Origin: an uncultured Candidatus Melainabacteria bacterium | Lineage (GTDB): Bacteria; Cyanobacteriota; Vampirovibrionia; Gastranaerophilales; Gastranaerophilaceae | Length of the DNA stretch: 23,224 nt | NCBI GenBank assembly: GCA_934717895.1 | Contig: CAKUZO010000025.1 | Coordinates: 1 to 23,224 of the forward strand | Direction of reading: 5' to 3' | The notes under the pieces: model-generated | Told to the model about the DNA's origin: nothing | What the model saw: the letters and a program-made list of their open reading frames with translations, nothing else | Database searches by the model: none | Part shown: positions 1 through 7,958 of the stretch, one piece after another | How positions within the stretch are numbered: the stretch's first letter is position 1 | How the letters are laid out: each line of letters opens with the position of its first letter | Made by a program: the position numbers and the translations under genes

Positions 1-207
1 TGTTTGAGCTTTCAATTTGCTAGCTAGTTCATAAATTTCATCAACTCTTTTTGCTTGATTTTCAGGTAAATTTACCCAGTTCAAAAACTGACCTTTTTGG
101 TTAGCTCTTGAAGAAAATTCGTTTACAAATTCACTTACTTTTGATGAATATTCACCAAAATCAACCCCAGTGAATTTTACAGTTACGTTAGAATTTTTTG
201 TCAACAT
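1..207 (-). CDS. pgi: Glucose-6-phosphate isomerase, N-terminal fragment
   Basis: Open frame of 69 codons running off the left edge, starting at the ATG at 205-207. An AGAGG ribosome binding site precedes it. The translated N-terminus contains GQFLNWVNLPEN followed by an acidic/basic helix ending ELASKLKAQ. This matches, from memory, the N-terminus of bacterial glucose-6-phosphate isomerase, where a 'FLGW-DLP' segment precedes a helix and the glycine-rich GIGGSYLGA motif; that later motif lies outside the window, so the call rests on the first segment only. The enzyme interconverts glucose-6-phosphate and fructose-6-phosphate in the cytosol and would act directly after the ROK glucokinase encoded at 16913-17866. 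The only alternative is an unrelated protein with a chance match. Confidence 0.7.
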   Translation of the reverse strand, partial: MLTKNSNVTVKFTGVDFGEYSSKVSEFVNEFSSRANQKGQFLNWVNLPENQAKRVDEIYELASKLKAQT

Positions 208-237
208 AATAACCTCTTTCTTTGTGTAAAGTTTACA

Positions 238-265
238 TTAATATTCTACTATAAAAGTTTGTAAA
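238..265 (-). promoter_or_regulatory. Promoter for pgi
   Basis: Read on the minus strand, TTTACA (260-265) and TATTAA (238-243) are separated by 16 bases. The -10 lies about 30 bases before the pgi ATG, leaving room for its AGAGG ribosome binding site. Identified by eye from sigma-70-like consensus only. Confidence 0.45.
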
Positions 266-303
266 GTGAATATCTTTGAAGAAGATTATTGAAATCAACA
301 CTC

Positions 304-1074
304 CTATAATTGAAAAAGCAAATGGAGATTATTCGTCAGGTTACTAATAAACAACCAATTAACAAAGAGAATTATTGCTAAAAATATAATAAAAACTATT
401 ATTTTATTTGTTAAAGACGTTTTAATTCCATATTTTTGGTATTTTTCAATTTGTTCTTTTGTATGCTCTATTTCTCCTAAGCCTGAGAATTTGTACGAAA
501 ACTCCTTAACCGAACGCCCAACATCAATTATTGAATACATTGTGTTCATGGATCTTTGATTAGTTGTTAAAGAGAATATCCTATTATTAGGCACCGTAAG
601 ATTAAGATGGAGTTGTTTTACATCTACCATCGGAGTAACAACGTATTTTCTAGGGAGATAGGTAAGTCCGGTTTCTATTTCCATTTCAAGATTTTCGATA
701 TTATCGTACGCACAAGTAAAGTCGTATTGTGGACGATTAAAACAAAAATGAACTTTGTCAGGAAGAAAATCTATATATTTTAAATTTGGTTTTTTGTTGA
801 ATTCTTTTGTTTTAGCTTTTAGAGATGACACAATACGGCTTGTTGCAACTAGCCAAAGTACAGGTGGAGAATATACAAACACAATCTCTCTTGAAGAATT
901 CAAAAATTTATAAGCGTTACAATACCACTGCCAAAAATCGTCTAATGTTTTACCACCGGCAGCAATTGCATCATAGAAAAACCAAGTAAATAATATTGCC
1001 ACAATTGCAGTCGCAATAATAAATGTAACTGCTGCTTCCGTTGAACCTTTTCCATAAGTATTATAAATTCGCAT
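304..1074 (-). CDS. Membrane protein, paralogue of the 1527..2378 gene
   Basis: 256 residues, family not recognised. Hydrophobic segments lie at about 13-34, 62-82 and 226-245, so three membrane spans are likely. Between the second and third is a soluble domain of about 130 residues that is strongly shared with the gene at 1527-2378: both contain LPD-V-FCFNRPQY, then a YDNIENLEM stretch, and later a IID-GR-VK-FSYKFSG stretch. The alternating strand-like pattern followed by one helix would suit a bacterial PH-like domain, but that is only inference. Ribosome binding site and start context (AAAAAGGTGGTTATATG) are nearly identical to those of the paralogue, so the duplication included the translation start. 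It is the last gene of a three-gene operon, 24 bases after the TPR gene. Confidence 0.85.
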   Translation of the reverse strand: MRIYNTYGKGSTEAAVTFIIATAIVAILFTWFFYDAIAAGGKTLDDFWQWYCNAYKFLNSSREIVFVYSPPVLWLVATSRIVSSLKAKTKEFNKKPNLKYIDFLPDKVHFCFNRPQYDFTCAYDNIENLEMEIETGLTYLPRKYVVTPMVDVKQLHLNLTVPNNRIFSLTTNQRSMNTMYSIIDVGRSVKEFSYKFSGLGEIEHTKEQIEKYQKYGIKTSLTNKIIVFIIFLAIILFVNWLFISNLTNNLHLLFQL

Positions 1075-1098
1075 ATAACCACCTTTTTATTTTGCCTT

Positions 1099-1524
1099 TT
1101 AGAATATGAACTTATTCAATAAAAGAAATATTACAAGAAGAATAATTATTTTCACAATAAAAAGAGTAGTCGGTGAAAGTTTTGCAAAAAGTTTGTAGAT
1201 AAAATCCGGATATTTTTCTTCTTTAAAACTGTTTTCACAATTTCTAATTTCTAAAATTTCTTTTATACAATCAATCAAATCTTTTAAACCTTCAAATTCA
1301 GGTTTAATCTGAATTGCAAGTTCAAAGCATTTCAAAGCTTGTTCACTCTCCATTGTTGCCATGTAGTTTAGTCCTAAATAATACAGAGCATCAAAATTAT
1401 TGGAATCTACCTCCAAAATTTCATTTAAAAGCTTTCTTTGTTTAAGCGTTTCTTCGTCAGTTATGTTGCTTTCATCTAACATATCTATGGCTTCGTCTAA
1501 CTTTTTTTGAATTTCATCGTTCAT
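1099..1524 (-). CDS. Small TPR protein with C-terminal membrane anchor
   Basis: 141 residues. About residues 31-85 form TPR-type helical repeats (NFDALYYLGLNYM then EQALKCFELAIQIKPE, the typical A/G/A and proline-ending pattern). The last 20 or so residues are a single strongly hydrophobic segment ending KFIF, so the protein looks tail-anchored with the TPR part in the cytosol. There is no signal peptide. It lies between two paralogous membrane protein genes: its ATG is two bases beyond the stop of the upstream gene, and its AGAGG ribosome binding site is inside that gene, so translation is probably coupled. TPR repeats bind proteins; the neighbours suggest it is a partner or scaffold for the two membrane proteins, which is inference. 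Confidence 0.85.
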   Translation of the reverse strand: MNDEIQKKLDEAIDMLDESNITDEETLKQRKLLNEILEVDSNNFDALYYLGLNYMATMESEQALKCFELAIQIKPEFEGLKDLIDCIKEILEIRNCENSFKEEKYPDFIYKLFAKLSPTTLFIVKIIILLVIFLLLNKFIF

Positions 1525-1526
1525 TG

Positions 1527-2378
1527 TTAAAAACCTCTGTATTTTTTATCTCTGTATTTGTCGATAATAAGGATTATATCGAGTAAAAAAGATATTCCTA
1601 TAATTATTGCCCCAACTAGCATTAATGTTGCGAAAAATGCTTCCCGAGCATAATAAAACATATACACCAAAAATACCCCGCACAAAAAAGTAAAAACTGA
1701 AAAGAATTTATACTCAACTTCTTGATTGCTCGTAAGAATTGATGAATACCCATATACTTGATAATCTTCAACCCTTTCTTTTAAATCAGGTAGTTCTCCC
1801 ACACCTGAAAACTTATAAGAAAAATTTTTGACTAAACGTCCTGCATCAATGATTGCATATATTTTTTTTAATATATTGAATTCAGAGTAAGTAATAGATA
1901 GTTCTTTGTTATTAAGTATGGTAAAATCAAGTATAATCTGCTTTAATGTAATATAGCTTCCGTTTTTTGTGTGAACAATTTTAGTTTCCAAATCCATTTC
2001 AAGGTTTTCAATATTATCATAACCGCAAACAAAATTATATTGCGGACGATTGAAACAGAAATTAACTCTATCTGGCAACAAATCAACATATTTTAAATTA
2101 AGATTTTTGTTAAATTTGATTGAACGTTTAATATATAAATAAATCCGTATAATTATAAGACTCACCCAAACAAGAGTAACGCAATATATAATAATGGCCC
2201 CTTCAACAAAATCAGTTGTTTTATATAAATTAAAAAAACATTCAAAAAGTGTCCCAAGAGAATCAAATGAGCCGCAAAGCAAGAATACCCAAAGTATTAC
2301 AAGCAAAATCAAGAGTGCTAAAATCATTACCTCTTTATATAGTGGCAACATTCCCTCAAAGTTATTGTTAATTCGCAT
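1527..2378 (-). CDS. Membrane protein, paralogue of the 304..1074 gene
   Basis: 283 residues, family not recognised, first gene of a three-gene operon. Two hydrophobic spans near the N-terminus (about 11-37 and 59-82), a soluble domain of about 130 residues with LPDRVNFCFNRPQY and CGYDNIENLEMDLET, then two more spans near the C-terminus (about 228-247 and 250-273) and a basic tail. The soluble domain is clearly homologous to that of 304..1074, but this protein has an additional C-terminal span, so the two copies may end on opposite sides of the membrane. The start ATG follows an AAGGTGG ribosome binding site. A good promoter lies just upstream, so the operon starts here although prmC is only about 70 bases away on the same strand. 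Confidence 0.85.
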   Translation of the reverse strand: MRINNNFEGMLPLYKEVMILALLILLVILWVFLLCGSFDSLGTLFECFFNLYKTTDFVEGAIIIYCVTLVWVSLIIIRIYLYIKRSIKFNKNLNLKYVDLLPDRVNFCFNRPQYNFVCGYDNIENLEMDLETKIVHTKNGSYITLKQIILDFTILNNKELSITYSEFNILKKIYAIIDAGRLVKNFSYKFSGVGELPDLKERVEDYQVYGYSSILTSNQEVEYKFFSVFTFLCGVFLVYMFYYAREAFFATLMLVGAIIIGISFLLDIILIIDKYRDKKYRGF

Positions 2379-2397
2379 ATAACCACCTTTTTGTTTT

Positions 2398-2426
2398 ATT
2401 GTACCAAATTTTTAAGGACTTGTAAA
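2398..2426 (-). promoter_or_regulatory. Promoter for the membrane/TPR operon
   Basis: On the minus strand, TTTACA (2421-2426), a 17-base spacer and TACAAT (2398-2403). The -10 ends about 20 bases before the ATG at 2376-2378, with the AAGGTGG ribosome binding site between. Good consensus and position. Confidence 0.6.
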
Positions 2427-2450
2427 TATTGCTGTCAAAAGTCATGTTTT

Positions 2451-3290
2451 TTATTTGACTATTCTACCGCAACAAACTCTATCAATTCCTGCTAAATCTT
2501 TTATTATTTCAATCTCAGAAAAGCCACATTTTTCCATAATGTTTTTCACATCAGCGGATTGATCAATTCCGAGTTCAAACAGCAAATATCCGCCTTTGTT
2601 CAAGATTTTTGGTGCGCCTTGCGAAATTTTTTCGTAAAACTCTAAGCCTTTTTCATCTTTTGTAAAAAGTGCCAATTCCGGATCAAATTTTACTTCTGTT
2701 TGAATTCCTGCCTTTTCGCTCGGTGGAATGTAAGGCGGGTTTGAGATAATTATATCAAAGCTTTCACCGTCTTTGACGTTTGAAAAAATATCTGATTTTC
2801 TAAAAATTGCTTTGTTAAACAGATTTAATCTTGAAGCATTGTCGAGCGCTGTGTTCAAAGCGTCTGATGAAATATCAAGCCCGATGATTTGGCAATTTGA
2901 GTGTTTTGCGACCATACAAGCGATACAGCCGGAGCCTGTTCCGACATCAAGTGCCATTTTGAAATTGTTCGTATTGATTAGCTCAATCGCTTTTCTTACA
3001 AGAATTTCTGTTTCATCACGAGGAATTAAAACAGAAGGGTTTACGATGAATTTTTCGCCCATAAAATCTGCAAAACCGATTATGTGCTGGATAGGTTGAC
3101 GAGTTTTGGCTCTGAGCTCTGCTTTTTCTTTGACTAATTCAAGTTTTTCGGCGGTTAATTTGTTGCCCATGATGATATCTTTTGCGCCATAATTCGCGAA
3201 GTGTTCCAAAAGCATCTTAACTTCTATGTTTGCTTCATTAGACTCAATTCCGCTGTCTGTCAATATTTTCACAATTTCTTGAATACTCAT
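2451..3290 (-). CDS. prmC: Release factor glutamine methyltransferase PrmC
   Basis: 279 residues, the usual length. PrmC methylates the glutamine of the GGQ motif in peptide release factors using S-adenosylmethionine, in the cytosol. The N-terminal helical domain (about 1-75) is followed by the Rossmann methyltransferase domain with the SAM-binding DVGTGSG at 115-121 and the catalytic NPPY at 184-187, followed by IPPSE, which is the family signature. RDETEILV near residue 91 is also typical. The ATG lies two bases after the stop of the upstream gene 3293..3808, and its GAGG ribosome binding site sits inside that gene's end, so the two are translationally coupled. Confidence 0.96.
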   Translation of the reverse strand: MSIQEIVKILTDSGIESNEANIEVKMLLEHFANYGAKDIIMGNKLTAEKLELVKEKAELRAKTRQPIQHIIGFADFMGEKFIVNPSVLIPRDETEILVRKAIELINTNNFKMALDVGTGSGCIACMVAKHSNCQIIGLDISSDALNTALDNASRLNLFNKAIFRKSDIFSNVKDGESFDIIISNPPYIPPSEKAGIQTEVKFDPELALFTKDEKGLEFYEKISQGAPKILNKGGYLLFELGIDQSADVKNIMEKCGFSEIEIIKDLAGIDRVCCGRIVK

Positions 3291-3292
3291 AA

Positions 3293-3808
3293 TTATTCTT
3301 CCTCAAAATTCTCATCAAAGGCCGATTTTGGCGAGTGCTCTTTGATAATTTTATCGATTTCGTCACGTGCTTGCAATTTTGATGTAAGTTCAAGTTTGTC
3401 CAAATTGTAGGTTTTGCAAAGCTTTTCGTAATAATAAACTTGCTTTTTCGTCGGAGGTTCTTTGGACATTTTTACTTCACGCAAAAAAGCTCGTTTGCGT
3501 TTTTCATATTCTTTTTGTGCCTGAATAATCGGTTCTTGTTTTTTCTTGTAATCGTAGTATTTACGGCATTCTTTAAGATAGAGAGTCGTTTCTTTAAGAA
3601 AATCGTCGTTGTCGAGATAATCTTCTAAAAACTCAAAATGCGGATTGCCAATTTCGAGATAGTACCTTTCGTCTTCCAAAAACTTGTCTAAAATATCATC
3701 AACAGAAAGCTCCGGCGACTTTTTCACCAACGCACGGAGAAAGTTACACAGTGCCGATTTCTGGTTCTTTGTCATGTCGAGATAAATCTGGTTTTTAATC
3801 TGATACAT
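3293..3808 (-). CDS. Unknown protein upstream of prmC
   Basis: 171 residues if started at the ATG at 3806-3808, chosen because a good promoter ends just before it and no ribosome binding site supports the longer frame (which could extend to 3862). The protein is highly charged and helical. The last third holds PPTKKQVYYYEKLCKTYNLD and then a helix with ARDEIDKII; this 'T-KQ--Y---L' plus 'A---I--L' pattern resembles the small C-terminal helical module seen in several DNA-associated proteins (DUF3072-like), but I am not sure of it. No signal peptide or membrane span. It forms a two-gene operon with prmC. Probably a leaderless mRNA. Confidence 0.8.
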   Translation of the reverse strand: MYQIKNQIYLDMTKNQKSALCNFLRALVKKSPELSVDDILDKFLEDERYYLEIGNPHFEFLEDYLDNDDFLKETTLYLKECRKYYDYKKKQEPIIQAQKEYEKRKRAFLREVKMSKEPPTKKQVYYYEKLCKTYNLDKLELTSKLQARDEIDKIIKEHSPKSAFDENFEEE

Positions 3809-3815
3809 ACCAATT

Positions 3816-3843
3816 ATTTTAGTAAAAAAATGCTTTATTGCAA
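3816..3843 (-). promoter_or_regulatory. Promoter for the 3293..3808-prmC operon
   Basis: On the minus strand, TTGCAA (3838-3843), 16-base spacer, TAAAAT (3816-3821). Only seven bases separate the -10 from the ATG at 3808, so the transcript would start at or one base before the start codon. No ribosome binding site is present. Confidence 0.5.
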
Positions 3844-3898
3844 TAAGTAAGAAATTTAACAATTGTTTTTAAGATTTGTATATTTTCAATTTTTTTAA

Positions 3899-3927
3899 TT
3901 GTGTAAAATCTCAATTTTGTGTAAAAT
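3899..3927 (+). promoter_or_regulatory. Promoter for the lipoprotein/TonB operon
   Basis: TTGTGT (3899-3904), 17-base spacer, TAAAAT (3922-3927) preceded by TGTG. The same ten bases TGTGTAAAAT also occur at 3900-3909, so there are two -10-like copies 18 bases apart. It drives the gene starting at 3955 and is divergent from the promoter at 3816-3843. Confidence 0.4.
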
Positions 3928-3954
3928 TATGTTATCAGGAAGTATGGTGTTTAT

Positions 3955-4821
3955 ATGAATAAAATTGTTTTTATTTTTAAACGACTTTTTTTAGCTTTTG
4001 CAATTTTAAGTTGCTGTTTTGTTTCATCAGGTTGTATTAACCTCAAAATCGCTGATGAATATACGATTAATTCGGATATGTCAGCGGAGCATAGTTTTGA
4101 GTATTTAGTCGGTAACAATCTTTATATGTTTGAGGAACAAATTGATGATTCCATTTATGAGCATTTAGAAGATGCAGGATATACTGATATTACCAATGTT
4201 CGTGACGAAAATTATTTTGGAATGAAAGGCTCGCAATATATCAATTCTTTTAATTTTGATAATGTAAAGCAAAATGATTACGTGCAAATTACAGATAATT
4301 CAAAAGATTATTATATTTTTAAATATATAAATATTGATGCAAATGTAAACCTTGATGAAATTCTTAATACCGAAGATGCTGACGGAATGGTATCTTTAAA
4401 CGAATATAAACTTACCATAAATTTACCGATCCCGTTTGTTAAAACGAATGCACAAAAAATGTCTGACGATAATAAGAGTGCAACTTGGTTGTTTTATCCG
4501 AATAATGATAATTTTATGCATTTTGAAGTTATAATGCCTAACCAAAAAAATATTAAAATTGCTTTGATTGGACTTGCGGGAGTTGTTGGGCTTATTATTC
4601 TGATAAAACTTTTGCAACTTGCTTGTGGAAATAACAAAAAATCATCAAGTGAGCAAAAAAATATTACCGAAAAATGTCCAAATTGTTCAACTCCGATTAA
4701 TGGGCAAGAAGAATTTTGTGGAAATTGTGGAACAAAACTTTATAAATTCTGCCCTCAATGCGGTCATAAAAATCTTACCAATGCAGATTTTTGCGAAGAA
4801 TGTGGAAATAAACTTGATTAG
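3955..4821 (+). CDS. Lipoprotein with membrane span and two C-terminal zinc ribbons
   Basis: 288 residues. A lipoprotein signal peptide (basic start, hydrophobic 10-24, lipobox SSGC with Cys27) is followed by an outer domain of about 175 residues starting INLKIADEYTINSDMSAEHSFEYLV; this opening resembles the DUF3153/LppM family of lipoproteins. A second hydrophobic segment (about 203-226) then crosses the membrane, and the C-terminus (about 240-288) has two zinc ribbons with pairs CPNC, CGNC, CPQC and CEEC. The zinc ribbons should therefore be in the cytosol while the N-terminal lipid anchors the outer domain. First gene of a three-gene operon with 4839..5762 and 5734..7833. Function unknown; it may sense something outside and signal inside, which is inference. 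Confidence 0.88.
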   Translation: MNKIVFIFKRLFLAFAILSCCFVSSGCINLKIADEYTINSDMSAEHSFEYLVGNNLYMFEEQIDDSIYEHLEDAGYTDITNVRDENYFGMKGSQYINSFNFDNVKQNDYVQITDNSKDYYIFKYINIDANVNLDEILNTEDADGMVSLNEYKLTINLPIPFVKTNAQKMSDDNKSATWLFYPNNDNFMHFEVIMPNQKNIKIALIGLAGVVGLIILIKLLQLACGNNKKSSSEQKNITEKCPNCSTPINGQEEFCGNCGTKLYKFCPQCGHKNLTNADFCEECGNKLD

Positions 4822-4838
4822 TGAAAAGGAAAATACAA

Positions 4839-5762
4839 ATGAAATGTCCAAACTGTGGAAATGAATTAAACCCAAATCAAAAATTTTGTACAAAATGCGG
4901 AAAAGAGGTTCCTGAAAATATTAGAATTCTTGAAAATGTTGAAAAAGATAGAAAATTAGAGCTTCAACAAAAAATTATTATACTTTTGGTTGCATTAATC
5001 GTTTGTTTTGTAGTGGCTTTTGGGGCTATTCATTTTATTGGAAACAGGTCAGATGTAGATATTCCTAATGAAAACGAAAATAATGTAGAAGACAATAATA
5101 ACCAGATTTTCGACAATTCTGCAAGAAATTGTGAAGATGTCGATGTTAAAAATTTAGTTTTAAATATTTATAAAGAAAATAATTATTATTATAAAGATAT
5201 AGACCCGACATCAATTAGTAAAATTTATTTGGCTTCTCCTGTCGCAACAAAATATGAACGCTCAATTGATAAATATAGTTGCAGAGGTTTTGTAACTTTG
5301 GAGGCTCCAAATGGGTTTAGACCTAAAAAATATGAATTCAGCAATAATTTTTATAGCAAAGTTCACTCTTATGAAACAATTGATAATGGAGTTCAAGTAA
5401 TTCAAAAAACGACAAAAATCCAATGTCCGGTAACGTATTCTTCTCAAATTTCTGAGGGGCAAGTTTCGGTTTATTCTTCATATTGTAATGGCGGCTCTTT
5501 TTACGATAACGGCAATACCGATATATTTACTTATGATGAAAACAATCCTTATTTAGAGGTTCCGGGCTCAAGAGCTCAAATTCAAAAAGAAGAAAGGGAA
5601 CGCAAACAAAGACTTGAAAAAGAACGGCAAGAAGAATTAAGACGCCAAAAAGAAGAAGCGCGCTTAGAACAAGAAAGAATTCGAGAAGAACAAAAAGCAA
5701 GAGAAAGATATAACAACTCAGAAGAAGGAAGATATGAAAATGCCGAAAAAGATTTGTTCTAA
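4839..5762 (+). CDS. Zinc-ribbon membrane protein with charged coiled-coil tail
   Basis: 307 residues from the ATG at 4839, which has an AAAAGGA ribosome binding site eight bases upstream; a GTG at 4821 overlaps the previous stop but has no such site. It opens with a zinc ribbon (CPNC at 3-6 and CTKC about 17-20), then a membrane span at about residues 43-64, then an outer domain of about 165 residues with four cysteines, probably disulphide-bonded, and ends with about 55 residues rich in E, K, R and Q that look like a single helix or coiled coil. The zinc ribbon resembles those at the end of the preceding gene, so the two proteins may have exchanged or duplicated this module. Its last 29 bases overlap the start of the next gene. 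Family not recognised. Confidence 0.85.
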   Translation: MKCPNCGNELNPNQKFCTKCGKEVPENIRILENVEKDRKLELQQKIIILLVALIVCFVVAFGAIHFIGNRSDVDIPNENENNVEDNNNQIFDNSARNCEDVDVKNLVLNIYKENNYYYKDIDPTSISKIYLASPVATKYERSIDKYSCRGFVTLEAPNGFRPKKYEFSNNFYSKVHSYETIDNGVQVIQKTTKIQCPVTYSSQISEGQVSVYSSYCNGGSFYDNGNTDIFTYDENNPYLEVPGSRAQIQKEERERKQRLEKERQEELRRQKEEARLEQERIREEQKARERYNNSEEGRYENAEKDLF

Positions 5763-7833
5763 AAATAAATTATTACTACTACTTGTTTGTGTGCTGTTTT
5801 TGCTTAGTATAAATTGTAATACAGTAATAGCAGAGGAAATTGATAATATCAGTGCAATTGAACAACAAAAACAGGAAAATATTACTTCAACTTCTTCTAT
5901 AACTATCAACAAAACTGATAAACAAAAGTATGACAAAATTTGCCAAAAAGCAAATTCTCTTGTAGATAAAAAAGAATATGATAAAGCTTCAATGTTACTA
6001 GAACAAGCTTTTGCGATAAATAAAGAATTAGATATGGCAAATGCGGTGTTGAGTAAGGTTTTTCTATGTCAAAATTTGAATGATGATAACGCAATGTTTT
6101 ATGCTCAAAAAGCTTTGAGTTATAATTCTGAAAATTATATTGCAAATTATGTTATGGGAAAAGTTTATCTAAGAAAAAATGATTTTGAAAAGGCTTTAAC
6201 TTATTTTAATAACGCAATTATTGCAAAACCGACTTTTCATGAGCCATTACTTGATATTGGAATTGTGTATTGTAATAAAAAAGATTATAACAAATCTGTG
6301 GATTATCTTACAAAATATCTTACAACAAATTCTGATAAAGAGAGGAGCGAACAAGCTTATTTTTGGAGAATGAAAGCATACTTGTATGGGAAAATTTCTT
6401 TTGATAATGCATTATCAGACGTTAATACGTTAATAAAGTTTGATAATAAAAATCCTGAATATTTTTCTTATAAAGGCAGGATTTATTCAGAAATGGCTAA
6501 TCACAGAAAAGAAGCACTTGGATTTGCCGATAAATCAATAAAAATGTCAAAAAAAGATAAAAATTTTGACATTTACGCAAATAAAATATATATCTATTCC
6601 AAAGTCACCCCAATAGCTTATGGTGTTATACCTGATATAGATATTGCATTAATTCTTGCCGAGAAAGATGCAAAAAAACTTACAGAACTTTGTCAAATTT
6701 TAGATGGTTATAATAATCGCTATTACAAAACTTTTAAGAAATACTCAGAAAGTTTGTTAGGAAAATTAGTCGAGGTTTCTCAAAAAACACTTGATGTTGA
6801 GCCTAATAACAAAGAAGTGTTGACAATTAATTTGAAAGCAAAAGCAGAATTTGAAAAATTAAAAATTTCTCAAAATAAGGTAAATTTACCATCATTAAGA
6901 CCGGTATCAAATACCACAAAGCTGACAACAGGGCCAATAATTTCTGCAACAAATACTAAACCTGTAAACACAAATCCGACTCCTGTAATTGCCAAGAGTA
7001 GCATTCCGAAAACAGCTCCAACACCTAAAACTGTTTCAGGCGTTGGAACCGGTACTGGTGTCGGAGCTGGAAGAGCAACAGGTGGACAAAATAAAAACGG
7101 GCGTCCGGGAATAGATTCAATGCCTGAAAAATTGTCGGCTCCAAGTTGGATTGATACCCAAAACCCGATAGGTCCAAAAGTTTATCTTGATGCAAACAGC
7201 CAATATTATTACGGTTGGGGTGCTGTTTATACTGTAAAATATATGAAAGACGGCAAACCAATGTTTACTCAAATAGAGTTAAAAGGTTTGAGAGGCAATA
7301 AGGCTGCAATTTTGTCAGTAGATAGAAATTTTAAAACTGTATATAATATTCCACTTACAAGAGATTATAAAAATATAACTCCCGATCAGGCAATTTATAA
7401 TAGTACCAAAATGGTGTTAAATAATACTAAAAAACAAACTTGCCCTGATTTTATCTGTAAAGCAGATTATGGAAATAGGATTTCCAAAAGTGAAACAGAA
7501 ATTGGGACTTACAATAATATTGATGCAGGGAAAGAGCCTGATTTTGGTCCATATATGCGAGAGTTACAAAGACGAATAAAAATGAACTGGGATCCCCCAA
7601 AAGGCAATGAAAGCAAACGTGTTGTTTTGCTATTTAAAATTGCAAAAGACGGAAGGCTTTTATCTTGCAGCGTATTCAAATCATCAGGAATTTCAAAAGC
7701 TGATAAAGCTGCAATTAGTGCTGTTATGGCAACAGCTCCGTTTAGACCATTACCGTCAGAATTTAAAGGTTCAAGTATAGATATTCAATTCACATTTGAC
7801 TACAATGTGTTTGGAGCTCAGGGGCGTTATTAA
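5734..7833 (+). CDS. Secreted TPR protein with TonB C-terminal domain
   Basis: 699 residues. An N-terminal signal peptide (basic start, hydrophobic run to about residue 25, probable cleavage after VIA) leads into TPR repeats at about 47-360 (for example ANYVMGKVYLRKNDFEKALTY). A Pro/Thr/Ser and Gly-rich linker follows at about 385-465, then a middle domain of about 110 residues with KVYLDANSQYYYGWGAVYTV, and a TonB C-terminal domain at about 608-695 (YMRELQRRIKMNWDPP, then VVLLFKIAKDGRL, and AAISAVMATAPFRPLP). TonB proteins energise outer-membrane transport, but no ExbB/ExbD or receptor gene is in this window, and with a cleaved signal peptide the protein would not be membrane anchored, so a classic TonB role is doubtful. 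Starts inside the previous gene, with GAAGGAAG before the ATG. Confidence 0.9.
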   Translation: MKMPKKICSKNKLLLLLVCVLFLLSINCNTVIAEEIDNISAIEQQKQENITSTSSITINKTDKQKYDKICQKANSLVDKKEYDKASMLLEQAFAINKELDMANAVLSKVFLCQNLNDDNAMFYAQKALSYNSENYIANYVMGKVYLRKNDFEKALTYFNNAIIAKPTFHEPLLDIGIVYCNKKDYNKSVDYLTKYLTTNSDKERSEQAYFWRMKAYLYGKISFDNALSDVNTLIKFDNKNPEYFSYKGRIYSEMANHRKEALGFADKSIKMSKKDKNFDIYANKIYIYSKVTPIAYGVIPDIDIALILAEKDAKKLTELCQILDGYNNRYYKTFKKYSESLLGKLVEVSQKTLDVEPNNKEVLTINLKAKAEFEKLKISQNKVNLPSLRPVSNTTKLTTGPIISATNTKPVNTNPTPVIAKSSIPKTAPTPKTVSGVGTGTGVGAGRATGGQNKNGRPGIDSMPEKLSAPSWIDTQNPIGPKVYLDANSQYYYGWGAVYTVKYMKDGKPMFTQIELKGLRGNKAAILSVDRNFKTVYNIPLTRDYKNITPDQAIYNSTKMVLNNTKKQTCPDFICKADYGNRISKSETEIGTYNNIDAGKEPDFGPYMRELQRRIKMNWDPPKGNESKRVVLLFKIAKDGRLLSCSVFKSSGISKADKAAISAVMATAPFRPLPSEFKGSSIDIQFTFDYNVFGAQGRY

Positions 7834-7884
7834 AAAATATTCTCATCACAAAATGTCAATAACAAGTCTTCTAAACACAAAATG

Positions 7885-7913
7885 TTGTTTGGTTAGTAAA
7901 TTTAATCTATAAT
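7885..7913 (+). promoter_or_regulatory. Promoter for the small helix-turn-helix gene
   Basis: TTGTTT (7885-7890), 17-base spacer, TATAAT (7908-7913, perfect -10). Transcription would start near 7920, giving a leader of about 38 bases before the TTG at 7959. The presence of a good promoter argues that this small gene is expressed. Confidence 0.55.
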
Positions 7914-7958
7914 CAAAAGTTTTGCATAAAGTTTTTACCAAGGGTAATCTTTTAACAT

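Noticed and set aside
2773..3099. 108-codon plus-strand frame opposite prmC
   Set aside because: Antisense shadow of the prmC methyltransferase domain; no supporting start signal.
5734..7833. Classical TonB energiser of outer-membrane transport
   Set aside because: The TonB C-terminal domain is clear, but the signal peptide looks cleavable, there is a long TPR region in front, and no ExbB/ExbD or receptor is linked; I keep only the domain call.
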